Below are positions 19,814-27,210 of a stretch of DNA of 61,663 nucleotides, piece by piece. The DNA is from HGM12998 sp900756495. Lineage in GTDB: Bacteria > Bacillota > Clostridia > Oscillospirales > Oscillospiraceae. Numbering within the stretch: position 1 is the first letter of the stretch; each line of letters opens with the position of its first letter. The position numbers and the translations under genes are program-made. The stretch spans positions 1 through 61,663 of the forward strand of contig CAUEFI010000019.1 of the NCBI GenBank assembly GCA_958477305.1, in the 5' to 3' direction. The notes beneath the pieces are model-generated. The model saw nothing but the letters and a program-made list of their open reading frames with translations. It made no database searches and was not told where the DNA came from.

Positions 19814-19847
19814 GCAGGCGCACGGCAAGGAAAGGATTTTGAAAGCT

Positions 19848-21197
19848 ATGAAAAAAATTCGCATCGGCGGCGGCGCGGGCTTCGCGGGCGACCGCGTGGA
19901 TCCCGCGGTGACGCTGATTGAGCGTGGAAACCTGGACTACATCATCTTCGAGTGCCTGGCCGAGCGCACCATCGGCTTGGCCAAGCAGGAGATGCTGCGC
20001 GACCCCTCCAAGGGATACAGCCGCCTGCTGGAGTGCCGACTCTCCCAGGTTTTAAAGCCCGCAAAGGAGCACGGGGTGAAGATCATCACCAATATGGGAG
20101 CGGTCAATCCCCGGGCGGCCGTGGCCAAGGCCATGGAGATCGCCAGGGAGCAGGGCATTACGGGCCTGAAATTCGCCGCCGTCACCGGGGACAGCGTCTA
20201 TGAGATGCTGGACCAGTACGCGGACAAGCCCATCCTGGAGTTTGAGGGCACTGTGGGCGCGTGGAGCGACCGCATCGTCTCCGCCAACGCCTACATGGGG
20301 GCACAAGGCATCATTGAGGCGCTGAAAAACGGCGCGGACGTGGTGATTACCGGCCGTGTGGCCGACCCCACCCTCACCCTGGCCCCCCTGTGCTACGAGT
20401 ACGGCTGGGATATCCGCAACACCCGTGAGATCGGCCAGTGCATCCTGGCCGGGCACCTGCTGGAGTGCGGCGGGCAGGTCACCGGGGGGTACTACGCCGA
20501 CCCCGGCTACAAGGAGGTCCCTGGGCTGGACGACCTGGGCTTCCCCCTGGTGGAATTCGACGAGACCGGCCGCTTCCACCTGACCAAGGTGGAGGGCACT
20601 GGAGGGCTGGTCAGCGTGGACACCTGCAAGGAACAGATGCTCTACGAGATCCACAATCCCGCGGCCTACCTGACCCCGGACGGCATCGCCGACTTCACCG
20701 GGGTGCGCTTCACCCAGGAGGGGCCCGACCTCGTGTCCGCCTGGGGGGCGGACAGCCACGGCCTGCCGGAGACGCTCAAGGTCAACGTGTGCTACCGGGA
20801 CTCCTTCATCACCGACTGCGAGATCAGCTACGGCGGCTGCAATGCCCTGGAGCGGGCCAAGCTGGCCGGCGAGATGTTCCTCAAGCGCCTGGATCGGCTG
20901 GGCGTGGCATACAGCGAGACGCGGGTAGACTACATCGGCTTCAACTCCCTGTATAAGGACAAGCTGGGCGCTTACCTCAGCGGCGGGTCCGCCGGGGAAA
21001 TCCGGCTGCACGTGGCGGTGCGCACCGCCGACCGGGCCAACGCCGTCCGGGTGTCCAACGAGGGTGACTCAATCTACACCAACGGCCCCACCGGAGGCGG
21101 CGGCGCCACCATGCACGTGTCCGAGATCATTTCCGTATTCTCCTTTTTCCTGCCCCGGGACGCGGTCCGCGCCCAGGTTGCTTACGAGGTGATTTGA
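19848..21197 (+). CDS. AtuA-type (DUF1446) acyclic terpene utilisation family protein
   Basis: 449 aa protein of the AtuA/DUF1446 family. It is named after a Pseudomonas gene for citronellol/geraniol catabolism but is widespread beyond terpene degraders and its biochemistry is largely undefined. Typical stretches are IRIGGGAGFAGDRVDPA near the start, NLDYIIFECLAERTIGLA, ADVVITGRVADPTLTLAP, and YTNGPTGGGGATMHVSEI near the end. ATG 19848 has AAGGAAAGGA upstream; an upstream TTG at 19839 is too close to that site. It lies between the transporter (34-bp gap) and the small AtuA-related gene that completes the two-domain form seen elsewhere. Confidence 0.88.
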   Translation: MKKIRIGGGAGFAGDRVDPAVTLIERGNLDYIIFECLAERTIGLAKQEMLRDPSKGYSRLLECRLSQVLKPAKEHGVKIITNMGAVNPRAAVAKAMEIAREQGITGLKFAAVTGDSVYEMLDQYADKPILEFEGTVGAWSDRIVSANAYMGAQGIIEALKNGADVVITGRVADPTLTLAPLCYEYGWDIRNTREIGQCILAGHLLECGGQVTGGYYADPGYKEVPGLDDLGFPLVEFDETGRFHLTKVEGTGGLVSVDTCKEQMLYEIHNPAAYLTPDGIADFTGVRFTQEGPDLVSAWGADSHGLPETLKVNVCYRDSFITDCEISYGGCNALERAKLAGEMFLKRLDRLGVAYSETRVDYIGFNSLYKDKLGAYLSGGSAGEIRLHVAVRTADRANAVRVSNEGDSIYTNGPTGGGGATMHVSEIISVFSFFLPRDAVRAQVAYEVI

Positions 21198-21198
21198 C

Positions 21199-21498
21199 AT
21201 GAAGCTCAAAGAGATTTGCCATTCCCGCACCGGCGACAAGGGGGATATCTCCAACATCTCCCTGATCCCCTGGGACGAGGCCGACTACCCCATGCTCAAG
21301 GAGAAGGTTACCGCCGGGCGGGTCAAGGAGTACTTTTCCGAGATATGCCTGGGGGAGGTTACCCGCTATGAGGTGGACGGCATCTGCGCCCTGAATTTTG
21401 TGATGGATCAGGCCCTGGGCGGCGGGGTGCTGCGCAGCCTGGCCATGGACAAGCACGGCAAGGCCCTCAGCTCCGCCCTGCTGGAAATGGAGCTGTAG
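21199..21498 (+). CDS. AtuA-related small protein
   Basis: 99 aa protein matching the C-terminal domain that in many AtuA proteins is fused to DUF1446. The hallmark HSRTGDKGDISNISLIP lies at residues 8-24 and the end contains DKHGKALSSALLEMEL. It starts 1 bp after the AtuA gene stop, so the two subunits are translationally coupled and probably form one complex. Function is unknown; no catalytic motif is recognisable beyond the conserved TGDKGD segment. Confidence 0.85.
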   Translation: MKLKEICHSRTGDKGDISNISLIPWDEADYPMLKEKVTAGRVKEYFSEICLGEVTRYEVDGICALNFVMDQALGGGVLRSLAMDKHGKALSSALLEMEL

Positions 21499-21524
21499 CC
21501 GTGTTCCGGTTTGAGGAGGGCGGG

Positions 21525-22355
21525 ATGTACCAGATGCCCGTGCAGTTCGGCCCCTGCTGCGGCCCCCGGCGGGGGCCCGACGGGACGCGCTTTCTCCAGG
21601 ACGGCCCCCAGCGCAGCATACAGCATGCGCTGGTGTACGAGACGCGTCCGGAGGCGCTGGAACGTGTGCTGCCCGAGGGCTTCTCCGTCCGGTGGCCCTA
21701 TGTCATCTTCACCCACAAGATGCACCGGGACCTCCCCTGGCTGGCCGGGCGGGGATACAATGTGGTCACATTCCATGTGCCGGTGACTTATACCGGTACA
21801 AGGGAAACCGTGTGCGGGCAGTTCCTGCTGGCCATCTGGGAAAACCACGCCGACCCCATTCTCAGCGGTCGTGAGCAGCTGGGATACGCCAAAATTTTTG
21901 CGGAAATTGAAGATATCCGCACCCACAGGGGGGTATCCCGCGCCGCCCTGTCCTCCTGGGGGTTCCGGTTCCTGGAAGTCGCTTTCGACGAGGGCACGCC
22001 TCCGGAGGACGAGGTGCTGCTCTCCGATCTCCTCGCCGACCGGGAAAGCGCGGGCAGCCTGCACTACAAGTATTTCCCGCGCACCGGAGACGGCTTTTCA
22101 AAGGCCGACGTGTCCTATGTGACCCTGACCCCCAGGGAGTTCCCCCTCCCGCCCGGCGTAGCGCCCCCTCCCGCGGCGGCGCGGAGGCTGTGCGGCGGCG
22201 CGCTGGCGTGGCATGTGCCCCGGTGGGAAGATATGCCCACCCAGTTTCACATCGTCCAGGGCCTCGCCGCCCTGCCCGTGGTGCGGATTGTGGGTGCCTC
22301 CGCCCTGGAGCTGCTGCACTATAACGATGTGTTCCATCAGAGGATTGTAGAGTAG
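21525..22355 (+). CDS. Acetoacetate decarboxylase family protein
   Basis: 276 aa member of the ADC superfamily. The active-site region reads GREQLGYAKIFAEIED, matching GYPKK of classical enzymes. The Schiff-base lysine is kept, but the second lysine, which lowers its pKa in true acetoacetate decarboxylases, is isoleucine. It may therefore be a lyase, aldolase or dehydratase on a different keto-acid. I chose ATG 21525 (MYQMPVQFGPCCG) because GAGGAGG lies just upstream; a GTG at 21501 opens the same frame 3 nt after the preceding gene. It is the last gene of the sigma-54 operon. Confidence 0.85.
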   Translation: MYQMPVQFGPCCGPRRGPDGTRFLQDGPQRSIQHALVYETRPEALERVLPEGFSVRWPYVIFTHKMHRDLPWLAGRGYNVVTFHVPVTYTGTRETVCGQFLLAIWENHADPILSGREQLGYAKIFAEIEDIRTHRGVSRAALSSWGFRFLEVAFDEGTPPEDEVLLSDLLADRESAGSLHYKYFPRTGDGFSKADVSYVTLTPREFPLPPGVAPPPAAARRLCGGALAWHVPRWEDMPTQFHIVQGLAALPVVRIVGASALELLHYNDVFHQRIVE

Positions 22356-22428
22356 GGGCCGCTCCAAGTGGCCCAACCAGCGAGTGTCCCCCTGTAAAAC
22401 CTGTCAGCAGTTGCCTTTGAACAGCAAA

Positions 22429-22484
22429 ACGAGCCGCCTATACTGCCGTGCCCCATAAGCAGCATGGCAGTATAGGCGGCTCGT
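22429..22484 (-). terminator. Terminator of guaB
   Basis: Perfect 19-bp stem ACGAGCCGCCTATACTGCC / GGCAGTATAGGCGGCTCGT around an 18-nt loop, followed on the minus strand by TTTTGC. It lies 17 bp past the guaB stop and could also stop the rightward operon ending at 22355. Confidence 0.85.
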
Positions 22485-22501
22485 CCTGTCCCCGAAGGGA
22501 A

Positions 22502-23977
22502 TCACTGCGGATTAAGCGTATAGTTGGGAGCCTCTTTGGTAATATAGATGTCGTGGGGGTGGGACTCCCGGAGACCGGCGGCCGTAATCTGCATAAACTG
22601 CGCCTTGCTCTGCAGCTCCTGGATATTGTGGCAGCCGGTATACCCCATGCCGGCCCGCAGGCCGCCCATGAGCTGATAGATGGTCTCGCCGGTAAGCCCC
22701 TTGTAGGGGACGCGGCCCTCCACGCCCTCGGGAACCAGCTTCTTGTTGTTCTCCTGGAAATAGCGGTCCTTGGATCCCTTGGCCATGGCGCCCAGGGATC
22801 CCATGCCCCGATAGACCTTGAACTGGCGGCCCTGGTAGACCTCCGTCTCGCCGGGGGACTCCTCGCAGCCGGCCAGCAGGGAGCCCAACATCACCACGCT
22901 GGCCCCGGCGGCGATGGCCTTGGCGATGTCGCCGGAGTACTTGACGCCGCCGTCGGCGATGACGGGGACGCCGTACTCGGCGGCCACGCAGGCGGCGTCG
23001 TACACGGCGGTGATCTGGGGTACGCCGATACCGGCCACCACGCGGGTGGTGCAGATGGAGCCGGGACCGATGCCGATCTTCACGCAGTCGGCGCCCGCTT
23101 CGATGAGGGCGCGGGTACCCTCTGCGGTGGCCACGTTGCCGGCGATGAGCTGCACATCGGGATAGAGCGCCTTGATGCGCTTGACGCACTCCAGAATGTT
23201 GTGGCTGTGGCCGTGGGCGGAGTCCAGGGCCAGCACGTCGGCCCCCGCGTCCACCAATGCCTTCACCCGGTCGATGACGTCGCTGGTGACGCCGATGGCG
23301 GCCCCCACCAGCAGCCGTCCCTTTTCGTCGCGGGCGGAGTGGGGATAGACCTCGGCCTTTTCAATGTCCTTGATGGTAATGAGGCCCTTCAGGTGGAAGT
23401 TGTCGTCCACGATGGGCAGCTTTTCAATCTTATGACGGCGGAGGATCTCCTTGGCCTCCTCCAGTGTGGTGCCCTCCTTGGCAGTGACCAGGTTGTCCTT
23501 GGTCATCACGTTGTCGATGAGCTTGCTCATGTCCACTTCGAACTTCATGTCGCGGTTGGTGATGATGCCGATGAGCTTTCCATTGTCGCAGATAGGCACG
23601 CCGGAGATGCGGTATTTGGCCATCAGTTCGTCGGCCTCGGCCAGGGTGTGGCCGGGAGCCAGCCAGAAGGGGTTTGTGATGACCCCGTTCTCGGAGCGCT
23701 TGACCATGTCCACCTGCTCGGCCTGGGCCCCGATGGACATATTCTTATGGATGATGCCGATGCCGCCCTCCCGGGCGATGGCGATGGCCATGCGGTACTC
23801 GGTGACGGTATCCATGGCGGCGCTCATCAGTGGGATGTTCAGCTTGATTTTCTTGGTGAGCTGGGTGGTGAGATCGATGTCCGCGGGGAGCACGTCGCTC
23901 TCTGCGGGGACCAGAAGCACGTCGTCAAAGGTGAGCCCCTGCTTGGTGAACTTGCTGGACGGATCGGTATTGACCAT
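22502..23977 (-). CDS. guaB: IMP dehydrogenase
   Basis: Oxidises IMP to XMP with NAD+, the committed step of GMP synthesis. The barrel carries FDDVLLVPAESDVLPADIDL, the CBS pair occupies roughly residues 95-215 (PFWLAPGHTLAEADELM, VTAKEGTTLEEAKEIL), the catalytic loop is GIGPGSICTTRVVAGIG with the active Cys, and KYSGDIAKAIAAGASVVMLG follows. Length 491 aa is normal. ATG 23977 (MVNTDPSSKFTKQG) has AAGGAGATG upstream. Monocistronic with its own terminator. Confidence 0.97.
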   Translation of the reverse strand: MVNTDPSSKFTKQGLTFDDVLLVPAESDVLPADIDLTTQLTKKIKLNIPLMSAAMDTVTEYRMAIAIAREGGIGIIHKNMSIGAQAEQVDMVKRSENGVITNPFWLAPGHTLAEADELMAKYRISGVPICDNGKLIGIITNRDMKFEVDMSKLIDNVMTKDNLVTAKEGTTLEEAKEILRRHKIEKLPIVDDNFHLKGLITIKDIEKAEVYPHSARDEKGRLLVGAAIGVTSDVIDRVKALVDAGADVLALDSAHGHSHNILECVKRIKALYPDVQLIAGNVATAEGTRALIEAGADCVKIGIGPGSICTTRVVAGIGVPQITAVYDAACVAAEYGVPVIADGGVKYSGDIAKAIAAGASVVMLGSLLAGCEESPGETEVYQGRQFKVYRGMGSLGAMAKGSKDRYFQENNKKLVPEGVEGRVPYKGLTGETIYQLMGGLRAGMGYTGCHNIQELQSKAQFMQITAAGLRESHPHDIYITKEAPNYTLNPQ

Positions 23978-24047
23978 GTTGCATCTCCTTATCTTAAGCA
24001 TTTTTCTGCTAAAATTTTTCCTATTCTACGCTGTGAACGTACGAATG

Positions 24048-24800
24048 TCAAGGGGCACTTACCGGAAGAGGCGACAGGGACAGCACTCCGTCAAAGCGGG
24101 TCTTTCCGGCATCGTCGGCGCCCCGGACATACCAGCGCGCCCCCCCTCCGCCGGTCTGGAGGGCAATCTCCTCCCCCGCCAGGCACTCGGCGTGGTAGCC
24201 AATCTGAAGCTGAGAGACAAAATGTCCGGGCAGCAGGTTTTCCAGGCGGAGCGCGTCGGCCATGGCATCGGCGTATTTCACATTGTTCACATGGCCGTTG
24301 ATATCGGCGTCGCTGTAGTGAAAGGCCCGCCGACCCGCGGGAATCATGTGCTCCGGAAGGACGAGCTTGGTCAGATGCCTGTCCTTGCACAGCCCGGCAC
24401 CCCCGCTCTCCAAGGTCTCGGCCAGCGCTCCCATGCGCAGCAGCCTCCGGCTGTCCACGTCGGCCAGCACCCAGGCAGAAACCGCCTCTCCCGCCCATGT
24501 TCCGTTGATTAAAATATCAAAATCCCGGTACAAGGTGGCGCCCCGGTCCCCCCGGTGCCAGGTGCGGATGGTGACCGCGTCTCCCCAGCAGATGGGCCGC
24601 TCCAGGCGGTACCACATGCGGACCACCATCCAGATGGCGTTGTATTTTTCCAGCATTTCAGGACCTGACACATGGATCTCACAGGCCGCGGAGGTGGCCG
24701 CCTCCTGGAGCAGGGTCAGCACCCCGGAAGGGCGGCACTGGCCGAAGAGCCCCGTGTCCCGGGCCGCTACCCCGTAGGTATGTTCATAATAGACGCTCAA
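24048..24800 (-). CDS. Acyl-ACP thioesterase (FatA/FatB-like)
   Basis: 250 aa double-hotdog thioesterase that releases fatty acids from acyl carrier protein. The N-terminal hotdog has DTGLFGQCRPSGVLTLLQEAAT and YNAIWMVVRMWYRLERPICWGD; the C-terminal one has HYSDADINGHVNNVKYADAMADAL, with the conserved N-H-N catalytic context (DINGHVNN). It overlaps the upstream zinc-ribbon gene by 4 nt, so the two are cotranscribed. Start ATG 24800. Chain-length preference cannot be inferred. Confidence 0.9.
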   Translation of the reverse strand: MSVYYEHTYGVAARDTGLFGQCRPSGVLTLLQEAATSAACEIHVSGPEMLEKYNAIWMVVRMWYRLERPICWGDAVTIRTWHRGDRGATLYRDFDILINGTWAGEAVSAWVLADVDSRRLLRMGALAETLESGGAGLCKDRHLTKLVLPEHMIPAGRRAFHYSDADINGHVNNVKYADAMADALRLENLLPGHFVSQLQIGYHAECLAGEEIALQTGGGGARWYVRGADDAGKTRFDGVLSLSPLPVSAP

Positions 24801-25423
24801 ACCAGGCTGCCTCCCCTGTCTCCGCCCCTGATAACCAGCTTGTCCTTACAGCAGATGTCGTCAATGTCGTCGGCTGTGGCAGCCGGAATGCGCATCACGG
24901 CTCCGCAGCCGGCGCAGGTCAGATCCACCGAGCTGTAGTTCACCTGCAGCTTCCACTGCCGGGAACCGCAGGTGCAGGAAACCCCGTCCCGCTGGGCAAT
25001 ATCCCTGATTTCGGAGAGAACCTCGTGCATCACCAGCTCGTCCAGAAACGTACCCTGAGCCCCGGCGTCGGCCTCCAGCTTGTCCACCGCCTCCTCCAGG
25101 CGCTTCAAGGCGGCAAAAACCGGCCCTTCCTCGCCCACATAGCAGCAATCCAGTCCAGAAGCGGCACAGGAGAAAGCCAGCACCCGCTCATGGAGAAAAG
25201 CTCTGGAAGAGCAGGTCACCGTATGATCCCTGCCGCAGAAAAGACAGGGGACGGTGAGCCTGACCCGGTCCCCCATCAGCTCCACCTTCAGAGAGGATTT
25301 GCCGCAGGGGCAGGGCAGTTCGCTGCTGGCGGCGGCCAGCTGGAACACACTGCGCTCCACCGCCACGCTCTGGCGGCACGCAGGACAGATATAGGCCAGG
25401 GTGCGCTTTGCGTCCTCTACCAT
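24797..25423 (-). CDS. Hypothetical cysteine-rich (zinc-ribbon-like) protein
   Basis: 208 aa protein I do not recognise. Cysteine pairs at C13/C16 (CPAC), C38/C40 (CPC), C60/C63 (CLFC), C150/C152 (CTC) and C170/C173 (CAGC) suggest two or more small zinc ribbons flanking a central acidic helix (residues ~100-145, FAALKRLEEAVDKLEADAG). No signal peptide or membrane segment. It overlaps the acyl-ACP thioesterase start by 4 nt, so it is translationally coupled to it. That coupling is the only clue to role; the link to lipid metabolism may be fortuitous. Confidence 0.75.
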   Translation of the reverse strand: MVEDAKRTLAYICPACRQSVAVERSVFQLAAASSELPCPCGKSSLKVELMGDRVRLTVPCLFCGRDHTVTCSSRAFLHERVLAFSCAASGLDCCYVGEEGPVFAALKRLEEAVDKLEADAGAQGTFLDELVMHEVLSEIRDIAQRDGVSCTCGSRQWKLQVNYSSVDLTCAGCGAVMRIPAATADDIDDICCKDKLVIRGGDRGGSLV

Positions 25424-25652
25424 GGTGGGCCTCCCAACTTCTTATCTCACATTTTCGGCAATTCTGACGCCGGAAGGTTCCTCTCCGGCGTCACATCCGG
25501 CGTGCGGCCGCACAGCGCCGCCGCCTTGCGGTTATTATACCGCAAAAACCATCGTTTGACCAGCTTTTGCCCCTCCAAATTCCGCGCTTATATTTTTGCG
25601 GCTTTTGTTCAAACTAAAGCGTATCACTTTGACACAGATTGGGGCGAATCAT

Positions 25653-26666
25653 ATGACCACCAAAAAGATGGGCAGGCAGACCGTGGCCCTTGCCAATCCG
25701 CCCTCCATCGCCGGCCACGCCAACGTGGTGGGCAAAAAGGAGGGGGACGGTCCCCTGGCCGGCAGCTTTGACCACATCGAGCAGGACGACACTTTTGGCG
25801 AGAAGAGCTGGGAAAAGGCCGAGTCGGCCATGCAGAAGCTGGCCCTGGCCGCCGCCCTGGACAAGGCCAAGCAGCCCGCCTCGGCCATGGACTATATCTT
25901 CGCCGGTGATCTCCTGAACCAGTGTATCGGCTCCGGCTTCGCCGTCCGGGGCCAGGACATTCCCTTTTACGGCCTCTACGGCGCCTGCTCCACCATGGCC
26001 GAGTCCCTCTCCCTGGCCGCCATGATGCTGGACGGCGGGTTTGGGGAGTGGGCGGCCGCCGTCACCTCCTCCCACTTCTGTTCCGCCGAGCGGCAGTACC
26101 GCACCCCCCTGGAGTATGGAGGCCAGCGCACCCCCACCGCCCAGTGGACGGTAACGGGCTCCGGAGCTGTTATCCTGGCCCGGGAGGGTCAGGGCCCCTA
26201 TGTCACCCACGTCACCACAGGCAAAATCGTGGACAAGGGCATCAAGGACGCCAATAATATGGGCGCCGCCATGGCCCCGGCGGCCTACGCCACCATCAAG
26301 GCCCACCTGGAAGACACCAAGCGCAAACCCTCCTGCTACGACCTCATCGTCACCGGCGATCTGGGCAGGCTGGGCAGTGAGATTGTAAAAGACTTCTTCC
26401 ACAGGGACGGCATCGAGCTCCAGAACTTCGCGGACTGCGGCCTGCTCATCTATGATTTGGAAAAACAGGACGTCCACTGCGGCGGGTCGGGCTGTGGCTG
26501 CTCCGCCGTGGTCCTCACTGGGCTCCTCCTGAACGGAATGCGGGAGGGCCGTTGGAAAAACATCCTCTTCTGCGGCACCGGCGCTCTCCTCTCCCCCACC
26601 TCCACCCAACAGGGTGAGAGTATCCCGAGCATCTGTCACGCCGTAGCGATTTCAACCCGGAAATGA
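25653..26666 (+). CDS. spoVAD: Stage V sporulation protein AD
   Basis: 337 aa thiolase-fold component of the SpoVA complex, which loads dipicolinic acid into forespores and releases it on germination; SpoVAD binds dipicolinate. Recognisable stretches are IEQDDTFGEKSWEKAESAMQ, FAGDLLNQCIGSGFAVRG, YGLYGACSTMAESLSLAAMM, SSHFCSAERQYRTPLEYGGQRTPTAQWTVTGSGAV and CGGSGCGCSAVV. ATG 25653 (MTTKKMGRQTVAL) has only a weak GGGGCG upstream. spoVAE follows 9 bp later. spoVAC, usually just upstream, is absent: the preceding gene is on the opposite strand. Presence implies the organism sporulates. I could not identify a convincing forespore (sigma-G) promoter in the 229-bp gap. Confidence 0.95.
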   Translation: MTTKKMGRQTVALANPPSIAGHANVVGKKEGDGPLAGSFDHIEQDDTFGEKSWEKAESAMQKLALAAALDKAKQPASAMDYIFAGDLLNQCIGSGFAVRGQDIPFYGLYGACSTMAESLSLAAMMLDGGFGEWAAAVTSSHFCSAERQYRTPLEYGGQRTPTAQWTVTGSGAVILAREGQGPYVTHVTTGKIVDKGIKDANNMGAAMAPAAYATIKAHLEDTKRKPSCYDLIVTGDLGRLGSEIVKDFFHRDGIELQNFADCGLLIYDLEKQDVHCGGSGCGCSAVVLTGLLLNGMREGRWKNILFCGTGALLSPTSTQQGESIPSICHAVAISTRK

Positions 26667-26675
26667 GGTGATGAT

Positions 26676-27044
26676 ATGGAACTGTTCTGGGAATATGCCC
26701 GCGCCTTTCTCTGCGGAGGAATTCTCTGTCTCATCGGACAGATCCTCATTGACAAGACTCCTCTCACCCCCGCCAAAATCCTGGTGACCTATGTGGTCTC
26801 CGGCGTCGTGCTGGGGGCGCTGGGGATTTACAAGTATATCGTGGCCTTCGGCGGCGCTGGAGCCACGGTGCCTCTGACCGGCTTTGGCTATCTGCTGGCC
26901 AAGGGCGTGGCCAAAGCTGTGGAGGAAAACGGCATTCTGGGCGCCCTCTCCGGCGGCGTTACCGCCGCCGCCTGTGGGATCACTGCCGCCATCTTCTTTG
27001 GATACCTGGCGGCTCTGATTTTCAAGCCAAAATCCAAATCCTAA
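26676..27044 (+). CDS. spoVAE: Stage V sporulation protein AE (SpoVAEb type)
   Basis: 122 aa small membrane protein with four hydrophobic segments (residues ~5-25, 32-55, 58-78, 92-115) and the family pattern ARAFLCGGILCLIGQILIDKT, KILVTYVVSGVVLGALG and GFGYLLAKGVAKAV. It partners SpoVAC/SpoVAD in the dipicolinate channel. Start ATG 26676 has AATGAGGTGATG upstream. It is immediately downstream of spoVAD and followed by a terminator. Confidence 0.95.
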   Translation: MELFWEYARAFLCGGILCLIGQILIDKTPLTPAKILVTYVVSGVVLGALGIYKYIVAFGGAGATVPLTGFGYLLAKGVAKAVEENGILGALSGGVTAAACGITAAIFFGYLAALIFKPKSKS

Positions 27045-27054
27045 GCAAGACGTC

Positions 27055-27092
27055 AAAAGTCTCCGGCCCGAATCCTCGGACCGGAGACTTTT
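27055..27092 (+). terminator. Terminator after spoVAE
   Basis: Stem AAAAGTCTCCGG (27055-27066) / CCGGAGACTTTT (27081-27092), 14-nt loop, followed by CTCTTT. It lies 10 bp past the spoVAE stop. Confidence 0.85.
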
Positions 27093-27210
27093 CTCTTTCG
27101 GCTGCGGGCCTTTCGCGGCAATCTGCGGACAGGACGGCAGATCGCTCCAAAATCGGAAGTGCAATTTTCCGCCCAATCCTGTATACTGTGAGAAAAGGAG
27201 GCGACAACCT

